Below, piece after piece: positions 14,982-20,304 of a DNA stretch of 20,304 nucleotides. How positions within the stretch are numbered: position 1 is the stretch's first letter; each line of letters opens with the position of its first letter. Below the pieces are notes generated by a model that worked only from the letters and a program-made list of their open reading frames with translations, was not told the origin of the DNA and did no database searches. The stretch spans positions 1 to 20,304 of the IMG/VR virus record IMGVR_UViG_3300043119_000016; one strand, written 5' to 3'. The DNA is from a virus. The translations under genes were made by a program, and so were the position numbers.

Positions 14982-16160
14982 ATGGCTATCCCATCAGGTA
15001 CCCCCACCACCACGTCTAGCATCAGCAACCTCGTACAAGCAGCATACGACCAGTATGTAAGAATGGCACTACGTTCCATTCCTGTTATGCGTTCACTTGC
15101 CGATGTTAAGCCAGTGCAACAGGCAATGCCAGGATCATCAGTTGTTTTCTCAATCTACTCAGATTTGGCACAAGCTACTTCTACATTGACAGAAACATCA
15201 GATGTATCAAGCATTGCACTAGGTAACCCATCACAGGTTACAGTAACTCTGAACGAATACGGTTCAGCAGTTACAACAACAAAGAAGCTAAACCTAACTT
15301 CTTTCAACGACGTTGATTCAGCTCTTGCTGACATCATCGCGTACAACGCAGCAGATTCTATTGATAACGTTGTAGCACAGGTCCTCGCAGCAGGTACCAA
15401 CGTGATCTACGCAAACGGTCCTTCAGGAACTGCTCCAACTTCATCAGCAACAGTTCTACCAGTAGATACAATGTCAGTCTCTGACATCCGTAACGCTGTA
15501 GTATCACTACGCACAAACAAGGCATTGCCTCGTATGGGCGAACTATATGCTGCATACCTACACCCACGTCAGTCAGCCGATCTTCGTGCTGAAACTGGTA
15601 CAGGTGGATTCCAGGAGCTAACAAAGTACGTTGAGCGTACACCGTTCGTTGCTGGTGCAGTAGGCGTTATCGAAGGCGCTTTCATCGTTGAGACACCACG
15701 TGTTATCAATGGTCTAAAGCTAGCTACAGGTATCACACCTACAGTTGCAATCACTAACACAGCAGTGGCAACTAACGTTGCAACAATCACAACAGCAGTT
15801 GCTCACGGTCTTGGCGTAGGCCAGGTCGTAACAGTTGCTGCTGTAACAAACACAACTGTTAACGGAACATTTACAATCGCATCTGTTCCATCAACTACTA
15901 CCTTCACATACGCAGTGACTACAGCAAACGTGTCAAGCGCAGATACAGGTACAGTTACATTCACCAACAACTACCGCGCAATCGTCGCAGGTCGTGAAGC
16001 ATTGGCTGAAGCACAGGCAGCAGACATCTCAACCGTTATCGGTCCAGAGATTGATGCGCTACGTCGTTTCCGCACAATCGGTTGGTACTACTTCGGAGGC
16101 TTTGCACGCCTTCGTGAAGCAGCGCTCTATCGCATTGAGTCTGCAGCAACAAACGGATAA
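14982..16160 (+). CDS. Major capsid protein (N4-gp56 type) with inserted domain
   Basis: The 392-residue product builds the icosahedral shell. Its motifs match the N4-gp56 family of coat proteins: AAYDQYVRMALRSIPVMRSL (20-39), PGSSVVFSIYSDLAQATSTLTE (50-71), TLNEYGSAVTTTKKLNLTSF (89-108), LYAAYLHPRQSADLRAETG (188-206), GVIEGAFIVETPR (228-240) and the end RRFRTIGWYYFGGFARLREA (361-380). Between residues about 250 and 328, where family members run straight to the AGREALAEA segment, there is an extra Thr/Val-rich beta domain. The ribosome binding site is AGAAAGG (14964-14970). A GAAA-loop hairpin follows the gene. Arginine codons are 12 CGT, 5 CGC and 1 AGA, matching the phage tRNA-Arg. Confidence 0.92.
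   Translation: MAIPSGTPTTTSSISNLVQAAYDQYVRMALRSIPVMRSLADVKPVQQAMPGSSVVFSIYSDLAQATSTLTETSDVSSIALGNPSQVTVTLNEYGSAVTTTKKLNLTSFNDVDSALADIIAYNAADSIDNVVAQVLAAGTNVIYANGPSGTAPTSSATVLPVDTMSVSDIRNAVVSLRTNKALPRMGELYAAYLHPRQSADLRAETGTGGFQELTKYVERTPFVAGAVGVIEGAFIVETPRVINGLKLATGITPTVAITNTAVATNVATITTAVAHGLGVGQVVTVAAVTNTTVNGTFTIASVPSTTTFTYAVTTANVSSADTGTVTFTNNYRAIVAGREALAEAQAADISTVIGPEIDALRRFRTIGWYYFGGFARLREAALYRIESAATNG
15729..15965 (+). other. Beta-rich domain inserted in the capsid protein
   Basis: This codes for residues 250-328 of the capsid protein. It contains AHGLGVGQVVTVAAV and NGTFTIASVPSTTTFTYAV, a pattern common in phage tail and fibre proteins (His-Gly-Leu, Val-Gly, Asn-Gly-Thr-Phe, Thr-Phe-Thr-Tyr). 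Such small beta domains usually face outward. The core capsid motifs on either side are intact, so it is an in-frame insertion rather than a fusion at an end. Confidence 0.7.
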
Positions 16161-16175
16161 TTCCGCTAGTGCAAC

Positions 16176-16205
16176 GGCAGGGGGTAGGGAAACCTACCCT
16201 CTGTC
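16176..16205 (+). promoter_or_regulatory. Strong GAAA-tetraloop hairpin after the capsid gene
   Basis: CAGGGGGTAGG (16178-16188) pairs with CCTACCCTCTG (16193-16203) around the loop GAAA (16189-16192), an 11-bp stem with one G-T pair that can extend by two more pairs. GAAA is a stable GNRA tetraloop. No T-run follows. It could be a weak terminator lowering expression of downstream genes or a block to 3' exonucleases that stabilises capsid mRNA. Confidence 0.6.
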
Positions 16206-16223
16206 ACTTAGGAAAGGTTGGAT

Positions 16224-16547
16224 ATGCCATACACACTAATGACTCCGTACCAGTGGCAAACTTGGGGCGCAGGCTACACCGAGTTTACTCCGTACTCACG
16301 TCTTGCAGGGCGTCGTTTTAATGGTGGAACTATTGATGGAGCTATTGCTCCTAGTATGACAGATATCCCACGAGGCCAAACCTTAATTGTTAATGGGACT
16401 AATGTTGTAGCAACATTGACTCCAAGCCAAGATGACTTAGCAGCAGCTAGTTATTACTTCCTTGGCGGTCACGAATATGAGATCAGCGATTACCAAGCAG
16501 CGGTGCTTACTGCTGCAGGATACGGAAGTTGGTTAACTCCAGTATGA
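16224..16547 (+). CDS. Hypothetical structural protein, 107 aa
   Basis: The 107-residue product is rich in Tyr, Gly, Thr and Ala, with aromatic residues in the first third (PYQWQTWGAGYTEFTPY), a beta-rich middle (about 48-62) and a short helix near the end. I recognise no family. ATG 16224 lies six bases after GGAAAGG (16211-16217), so I prefer it over the TTG at 16218, which would sit on the ribosome binding site. It follows the capsid gene after the GAAA hairpin and its stop overlaps the next start (ATGA). Head decoration or head-completion roles fit the position, but nothing in the sequence decides. Confidence 0.75.
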   Translation: MPYTLMTPYQWQTWGAGYTEFTPYSRLAGRRFNGGTIDGAIAPSMTDIPRGQTLIVNGTNVVATLTPSQDDLAAASYYFLGGHEYEISDYQAAVLTAAGYGSWLTPV

Positions 16548-16816
16548 GTTTACATAGACGCACAACGCACCTTGAGTATGTCGAAGGATGCTTCGGTTGC
16601 AAAGTAGGAGAACTAGAGTTGAGCGTAGGAGCTGCTAATCACAGAGGTATACCTACTGCTAAGCAACACGATAGGGAATTACAGTCCTATTACGATGCAA
16701 CGCGACAGGGTATAGAACCACGTTCAACAAAGAGTGCAGATATAAACGCAGCAGTTCAACTTTCCAACGAGGCCGGTAAGGCATTCGATGGAATCTCAAT
16801 GACATTTAAGGAGTAG
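16544..16816 (+). CDS. Conserved EGCFGCK-motif protein, 90 aa
   Basis: The 90-residue product has the motif HLEYVEGCFGCKVGELELSVG near its start, with two cysteines spaced CxxC that could bind a metal or form a disulfide, followed by a polar helical part rich in Gln, Asp and Arg. I recall similar small HVEGCFGCK proteins in the structural regions of phages of Actinobacteria, without an assigned function. It begins at ATG 16544, overlapping the TGA of the gene before (ATGA), so translation is coupled; an in-frame TTG at 16529 is less likely. AAGGAG near its end serves the next gene. Confidence 0.78.
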   Translation: MSLHRRTTHLEYVEGCFGCKVGELELSVGAANHRGIPTAKQHDRELQSYYDATRQGIEPRSTKSADINAAVQLSNEAGKAFDGISMTFKE

Positions 16817-16818
16817 TA

Positions 16819-16971
16819 ATGAAGAATTCAGAAAATTCAATGATGGACGATATGGGCTTAGAAGAAGACATCAAGCCTTATCCAGCACCAGACAAGCAGT
16901 ATCCAAACGCAGCAAAGTATTCATCTTATGAATCAATCCAAACAGGAGCTATGGGAAAGGCAGCAAAATAA
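16819..16971 (+). CDS. Small acidic/Tyr-rich protein, 50 aa
   Basis: A 50-codon ORF runs from ATG 16819 to TAA 16969-16971. AAGGAG (16808-16813) lies five bases upstream, an excellent ribosome binding site. The first half is acidic with several Met (MMDDMGLEEDIKPYPAP); the second half has Tyr, Ser and Gln and ends in GKAAK. It is the only clearly acidic member in this run of tiny genes. The stop overlaps the next start in TAATG. No family recognised. Confidence 0.65.
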   Translation: MKNSENSMMDDMGLEEDIKPYPAPDKQYPNAAKYSSYESIQTGAMGKAAK

Positions 16972-17039
16972 TGAAGAAGAAGCCAATGGCAGGTATGTGC
17001 AAGAAGTGCGGTAAGTCAAAGAAATCTTGTAAGTGCTAA
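16971..17039 (+). CDS. Cysteine-rich basic microprotein, 22 aa
   Basis: A 22-codon ORF starts in a TAATG overlap and stops in another TAATG, with GGGAAAGG (16953-16960) ten bases upstream. The end reads CKKCGKSKKSCKC: four cysteines and about nine lysines in 22 residues. The spacing CxxC then CxC could coordinate one zinc ion and contact nucleic acid. The exact overlap with both neighbours is the main evidence that it is translated. Its length makes a chance ORF possible. Confidence 0.55.
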   Translation: MKKKPMAGMCKKCGKSKKSCKC

Positions 17040-17212
17040 TGAAGAAGGCAGCACAAAAGGCTAAAGTCGCCAAGGTAATGAAAGAATTTAAGGCAGGAAC
17101 TTTGAACTCTGGTTCTAGTAAAGGCCCAGTAGTAAAGGGCAAGAAGCAAGCAATTGCTATTGCACTATCTCAGGCAAAGATGACCAAGAAGAAGATGGGT
17201 AAGAAGAAGTAG
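17039..17212 (+). CDS. DUF6496-like basic protein, 57 aa
   Basis: The 57-residue product begins at ATG 17039, overlapping the previous stop, and ends TAG at 17210-17212. The core, VMKEFKAGTLNSGS then a basic linker and KQAIAIALSQAK (about 13-47), matches the pattern I know as DUF6496, a family of short proteins of unknown function in phages and bacteria. The tail is KKKMGKKK. Lysine makes up about a third of the protein. It sits in a string of five tiny genes that may be made together. A nucleic-acid-binding role is suggested by charge only. Confidence 0.78.
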   Translation: MKKAAQKAKVAKVMKEFKAGTLNSGSSKGPVVKGKKQAIAIALSQAKMTKKKMGKKK

Positions 17213-17491
17213 ATGGCAAAGTCTCCAGCGTGGCAGAGAGCAGAAGGTAAGAACCCAAAGGGTGGCCTGAATGCAAAAGGTCGTGCCTCTGCCAAGGCTG
17301 CGGGTATGAACCTAAAGCCTCCGGTTAAGAAGGCCGAAGCTGCTAAGTCTCCTAAGTCTGCAGGACGTCGTAAGTCTTTCTGTGGTCGTATGTGTGGGAT
17401 GAAGGCAAAGAACACTTCTAGTAAGACAGCTAAAGATCCGAACTCAAGAATTAACAAGTCACTTCGTGCTTGGGATTGTAGTTGCAAATGA
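17213..17491 (+). CDS. DUF6321-like basic protein, 92 aa
   Basis: The 92-residue product begins directly after the previous stop. It carries SPAWQRAEGKNPKGGLNAKG (4-23), RRKSFCGRMCGMKAK (about 52-66) and DPNSRINKSLRAWDC near its end. These match the pattern of DUF6321, a family of unknown function found beside DUF6496-type genes in phages. Four cysteines in the second half (CxxxC and CxC) may bind metal. The protein is strongly basic and its stop overlaps the next start (ATGA). The family assignment is from memory of the motif. Confidence 0.8.
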   Translation: MAKSPAWQRAEGKNPKGGLNAKGRASAKAAGMNLKPPVKKAEAAKSPKSAGRRKSFCGRMCGMKAKNTSSKTAKDPNSRINKSLRAWDCSCK

Positions 17492-17652
17492 AAAAGAAAA
17501 CAGCATTCTGGGATACAAAGAATCCTAAAGAGAAGTCAAAGACATTAACGCCAGCACAAAAGGCGGCAGCAAAAGCACGGGCTAAGGCAGCAGGACGACC
17601 TTATCCAAACTTAGTAGATAACGCAGCAGCGGCTCGTAAAAAGAAGAAGTGA
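17488..17652 (+). CDS. Basic small protein with AGRPYPNLVDN motif, 54 aa
   Basis: A 54-codon ORF from ATG 17488 (in an ATGA overlap) to TGA 17650-17652. The product has an Ala/Lys helix (TPAQKAAAKARAKAAGRPYP, 21-40), then NLVDNAAAARKKKK. I recall this AAGRPYPNLVDN ending in short phage proteins found next to DUF6321-like genes; the function is unknown. No ribosome binding site is evident, so translation probably depends on coupling to the gene before. It closes the run of tiny genes nine bases before the fibre genes. Confidence 0.75.
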   Translation: MKKKTAFWDTKNPKEKSKTLTPAQKAAAKARAKAAGRPYPNLVDNAAAARKKKK

Positions 17653-17661
17653 GGTAGATAG

Positions 17662-18381
17662 GTGGCACTAGGAGTTTACGGTACAACTTTACTAGCAGAG
17701 ATGAACAGACTTGCTAATGGTGGCACCTATCGAACATCTGCACAAATGGTTGATATGGCACTAGCTGCTCGCCAATGGGCAGCAGCAAGAGATGTCCAGC
17801 TTACTGTTGATGACACAGTTGGAGTTCTTAATGAGATTAAGAGCAACTTCCCATTTGTACACGCAGCAACAACTGCACCTACATCTGGTGTTTATGCACC
17901 AGGAACACTAGGAGCAGATGGTGGTTATGGAATTGGTGCAACATTAACAGCACCTTCTAATGCTCGACTTGTAGTAGATGGTCACACCATCTCAACAGGT
18001 GAGCGAGTCTTGTACTGGCAGAATACTGACCCAACAACTAACGGTGTCTACTATGTAACAGACCAAGGTTCCGCATCTACTAAGTGGGTACTTACTCGTT
18101 GCAATAGTTGTAACAACTCTATCGCAGGTCAGGTTGCCTTTGGCAAGTATGCCTTTGTTCAAACTGGCACAACATACGCTAATAAGACTTTCAAATTAGT
18201 ATCTGAAGGAACAGGTCCTAACGGATCTATTATTATAGGAACGGAAGACATCACTTTTGCGCTCACAACAGAAGTTGAATATCCTAAAGGTGACTGGCTT
18301 GACTTTAGTGGTGTATGCAATTTTATCGCTAGGACTACTGGCCTACCTGCAGCGCAGGCTCTCAGAGCGGTGTCAGCGTGA
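17662..18381 (+). CDS. Tail/fibre-associated structural protein, 239 aa
   Basis: The 239-residue product starts with GTG 17662, six bases after GAGGT. Its N-terminal 65 residues form a helical region; residues about 88-205 match a beta-domain common in phage tail-fibre proteins, with RLVVDGHTISTGERVLYWQN (102-121) and NGVYYVTDQGS (127-137), then KWVLTR. Its last part includes a short helix. It precedes a baseplate-type protein and a collagen-repeat fibre, all joined by GTGA or TTGA overlaps. Together they probably form the host-contact apparatus. Two cysteines in RCNSCNN could pair. The exact particle location is inferred. Confidence 0.78.
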   Translation: MALGVYGTTLLAEMNRLANGGTYRTSAQMVDMALAARQWAAARDVQLTVDDTVGVLNEIKSNFPFVHAATTAPTSGVYAPGTLGADGGYGIGATLTAPSNARLVVDGHTISTGERVLYWQNTDPTTNGVYYVTDQGSASTKWVLTRCNSCNNSIAGQVAFGKYAFVQTGTTYANKTFKLVSEGTGPNGSIIIGTEDITFALTTEVEYPKGDWLDFSGVCNFIARTTGLPAAQALRAVSA

Positions 18382-18719
18382 GTGCTAAATACAACCTGGT
18401 ATGTGACCAGGCAACTACATTTAACTTTCAATTTCAGATCAAGAACGACTCAACTCCTTGGAACCTAACTGGTTACACAGGCGTTATGACTGTTCGCCCA
18501 TTCGTTGGTGCATCTACTACAACTGTAGTAGCAAGTACAGCCAATGGCGCTATGGTTCTGACAGCATTAACAGGACGTATTAACGTCACACTGAGCGCAG
18601 CAACTACTGCAGCTATTGCAGCAGGTCGTTACTCATACGATCTAGTATTAGATTCTGGTTCAGAAGTTACACGAATTTTAGAAGGCAAATTTATCGTGAC
18701 AGGAGCAGTGACAACTTGA
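18378..18719 (+). CDS. Baseplate/fibre-linker-like beta protein, 113 aa
   Basis: The 113-residue product starts at GTG 18378 inside a GTGA overlap. It has a beta-strand pattern with [44 protein letters not shown] and [15 protein letters not shown]. This resembles the N-terminal domain of phage baseplate-upper-type proteins (BppU-like), which join fibres or receptor-binding proteins to the particle. The stop overlaps the start of the collagen-repeat fibre gene (TTGA). I recognise the pattern (L-T-G-Y then R-Y-S-Y-D-L then G-x-F-x-V-x-x-x-V-T) from memory. Confidence 0.7.
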   Translation: MSAKYNLVCDQATTFNFQFQIKNDSTPWNLTGYTGVMTVRPFVGASTTTVVASTANGAMVLTALTGRINVTLSAATTAAIAAGRYSYDLVLDSGSEVTRILEGKFIVTGAVTT

Positions 18720-20215
18720 CCACAATTCTTGTTATTGAGAACATCACACCACAGGTTGGTGTAGAACTTTCGCAGGACCAAGGCCCACAAGGTACTCCAG
18801 GTGTTACTGGACCAACAGGGCCTACTGGCCCTGCGGGAGCAACAGGACCAACAGGTGCTACAGGTACAACAGGTGTAACTGGCGCTACTGGTCCGACAGG
18901 AGTACAGGGTGTTACAGGAGATACTGGGCCGACTGGCCCGACGGGTGCCACTGGTCCTATTGGAGCCACGGGCGACACAGGACCTACAGGCGTTACGGGC
19001 GCAACGGGAGTTACAGGTTCAACTGGACCTGCAGGAGTTACAGGAAGCGTCGGACCGACTGGACCAGTTGGTGCCACGGGTCCTGTAGGTGCTACTGGAT
19101 CTACTGGCCCTATCGGTGCCACTGGTGATGTTGGGCCTACTGGCGCTACTGGACCAGTTGGAGCAACGGGACCAGTTGGAGTAACAGGAAATGTAGGACC
19201 TACGGGTCCAATTGGCGCTACTGGACCAACAGGTGCAGCAAGCACTGTTCCAGGCCCTACGGGCGCTACAGGGGCTACAGGACCCACTGGAGCAGATGGT
19301 CAGTCCTCTAGTTTCTATGACTATTTAGCCAAGACAAGTGCTACAAGTGGCAAGCCTGGTTCGACATTCTTGCTATGGAATAACGCAACTCAGACTTCTG
19401 CTACACAAATCAACATTGACCACATTGATGATGATGGTATTGATATTGATATCTTCTTGGAACTTCTTGGCGTTGGAGATGTCCTTGTAATTCAAGACAG
19501 GGTTAACTCTGCTAACTTCCAAAAGTGGGAAGTTTCATCTGCAATTACCATTATCCCTAACGATTATGTTGAAGTACCAGTAACGCTTATTAACTCTGGC
19601 GGTACTGGAACTACAGGCTTTGCCAATAATGCACAGATATTTTTGGCTATTGTTAGCGTAGGTATCATTGGACCTACAGGCCCTATCGGTGCTACAGGCC
19701 CTACGGGTCCTACGGGACCTGCAGGAGCGACAGGTCCTATTGGAGCAACTGGTCCTACTGGGCCACAGGGTGCGACAGGCAACGTTGGTCCAACAGGTGC
19801 TACTGGGCCTGCTGGTGCTACTGGGCCTGCTGGTGCTACTGGACCTACTGGTGTGAATGGAGCCACTGGACCTACTGGACCAACAGGTGCTACAGGTGTG
19901 GGCAACATTGCAGGATTTAATACTCAGACTGGTACTAGCTACACATTGGTGGCAGGAGATCTCAGCGATATTGTTACTCTTTCTAACGCCTCTGCTATCA
20001 CACTTACAGTGCCACCATCAGTCTTTAGCGCTAATGACCAGATACACATAGTTCAATATGGAGCAGGTCAAGTAACTTTTGCTCAAGGCGCTGGAGTTAC
20101 AATCCTTTCTAATGGAGCGGTAACAACTGCCCCTAAACTGCGAACCAACAAGTCAGCCGCCACGGTTATTTGTACAGCAAGCAATACCTTCTTAATTGTT
20201 GGAGATATAGCGTAG
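18716..20215 (+). CDS. Collagen-like tail-fibre protein, 499 aa
   Basis: The 499-residue product has an N-terminal anchor (1-22), collagen block 1 (about 23-195, mostly GPT, GAT, GVT and GPV triplets, with a short break AASTVP near 174-179), a globular domain (196-316) with the acidic run [14 protein letters not shown], collagen block 2 (about 319-396) and a C-terminal beta domain (397-499). The last part, from [14 protein letters not shown] to FLIVGDIA, matches a common phage fibre tip domain. Collagen stems form trimers and the tip probably binds the host. Many triplets have Thr in the third position, as in O-glycosylated bacterial collagens such as BclA. The start is TTG 18716 with AGGAG (18701-18705) ten bases upstream, inside a TTGA overlap. 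Confidence 0.88.
   Translation: MTTILVIENITPQVGVELSQDQGPQGTPGVTGPTGPTGPAGATGPTGATGTTGVTGATGPTGVQGVTGDTGPTGPTGATGPIGATGDTGPTGVTGATGVTGSTGPAGVTGSVGPTGPVGATGPVGATGSTGPIGATGDVGPTGATGPVGATGPVGVTGNVGPTGPIGATGPTGAASTVPGPTGATGATGPTGADGQSSSFYDYLAKTSATSGKPGSTFLLWNNATQTSATQINIDHIDDDGIDIDIFLELLGVGDVLVIQDRVNSANFQKWEVSSAITIIPNDYVEVPVTLINSGGTGTTGFANNAQIFLAIVSVGIIGPTGPIGATGPTGPTGPAGATGPIGATGPTGPQGATGNVGPTGATGPAGATGPAGATGPTGVNGATGPTGPTGATGVGNIAGFNTQTGTSYTLVAGDLSDIVTLSNASAITLTVPPSVFSANDQIHIVQYGAGQVTFAQGAGVTILSNGAVTTAPKLRTNKSAATVICTASNTFLIVGDIA
18782..19903 (+). repeat. Collagen Gly-X-Thr coding repeats (two blocks)
   Basis: Two blocks of in-frame nine-base-type units (18782-19300 and 19670-19903) encode Gly-Pro-Thr, Gly-Ala-Thr and related triplets. 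Units vary at the third base, and long stretches avoid exact copies, unlike the GPS run at 11599-11670. They sit either side of a unique globular domain in the fibre gene. The long proline/glycine/valine ORFs on the other strand are shadows of these repeats. Confidence 0.93.
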
Positions 20216-20224
20216 GATTCTCCT

Positions 20225-20304
20225 ATGAGATTCCACGTTATTAACCTGCCACATACGCAAACAACTAAAGAGTACGTCAACTGCGCTTATACCGAAAAGG
20301 TCAG
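20225..20304 (+). CDS. Glycosyltransferase-like protein, N-terminal fragment
   Basis: An ORF opens at ATG 20225, nine bases after the fibre stop, and runs off the window with 26 full codons. The peptide MRFHVINLPHTQTTKEYVNC followed by AYTEKV matches the start of a glycosyltransferase family I know from phages and bacteria (HVxxLPHTQTT and a CAYT segment, then the GT-B-like sugar-nucleotide fold in full-length members). AGGA overlaps the preceding stop as a ribosome binding site. The catalytic part is outside the window, so the enzyme class is inferred from this short N-terminus. It may add sugars to the fibre or to phage surface proteins. Confidence 0.65.
   Translation, partial: MRFHVINLPHTQTTKEYVNCAYTEKV

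Noticed and set aside
18691-19287. 198-codon ORF on the - strand rich in GPV and APV
   Set aside because: It is the mirror of the collagen repeats on the + strand; repeat codons lack stops on the opposite strand and there is no ribosome binding context or family match.
18782-19903. Possible CRISPR array because of dense short repeats
   Set aside because: The repeats are 9-base codon units in one open frame, with no unique spacers of constant length.
19564-19908. 114-codon - strand ORF rich in GPVAP
   Set aside because: It is also a shadow of the second collagen block and not a plausible independent gene.

Overview
This window looks like the late (packaging and virion structure) region of a tailed double-stranded DNA phage, order Caudoviricetes in the broad sense. 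Every protein-coding gene lies on the + strand. Genes abut or overlap (TAATG, ATGA, GTGA and TTGA junctions), about a third start with GTG or TTG, and there is no ribosomal, metabolic or transposase gene. The landmarks I recognise by sequence are a large terminase, a portal protein, an N4-gp56-type major capsid protein preceded by a scaffold-like acidic protein, tail-fibre-type proteins with collagen-like Gly-X-Thr repeats, and the first codons of a glycosyltransferase-like gene. Intermediate base composition, the small conserved families (DUF6496-like, DUF6321-like, an EGCFGCK protein) and the overall style suggest a phage of an actinobacterium, possibly a freshwater one. That host call is inference. 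I see no tape-measure protein, tail tube or sheath, which fits a podovirus-like particle, but the window is incomplete.

Layout. Positions 1-503 carry no convincing gene. They hold a tandem pair of perfect DnaA boxes in a GC-rich segment, an AT-rich segment with a promoter-like site and two TTATATATA elements, then a segment of hairpins that also contains a 41-codon ORF of doubtful status. A complete tRNA-Arg(ACG) gene at 504-576 runs into the ribosome binding site of the terminase gene (593-2452). Two lysine-rich basic proteins (2462-3190), the portal (3201-4952) and three small proteins (4970-5759) follow. An 8.6-kb block (5760-14355) encodes four large proteins of 1562, 219, 512 and 568 residues. 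I propose these are internal or ejected virion proteins; the 219-residue one has a peptidoglycan-binding-like segment and the 512-residue one a collagen-like segment.

A 126-bp gap with competing hairpins separates that block from the head genes: scaffold (14482-14949) and major capsid protein (14982-16160), the latter with an inserted beta-rich domain of about 75 residues. A strong GAAA-loop hairpin follows the capsid gene. A run of very small genes (16224-17652) encodes a 107-residue and a 90-residue protein and five tiny proteins, most of them basic, including a 22-residue cysteine-rich peptide. The right end holds fibre-type genes (17662-20215) and the start of a glycosyltransferase-like gene (20225 onward).

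How it fits together: terminase pumps DNA through the portal into a capsid built on the scaffold. The large block probably supplies proteins packaged in the head or delivered into the host. The distal genes build the host-contact fibre, whose threonine-rich collagen repeats may be sugar-decorated by the adjacent glycosyltransferase. The phage tRNA-Arg matches the CGT/CGC-rich arginine codon use of the capsid gene.
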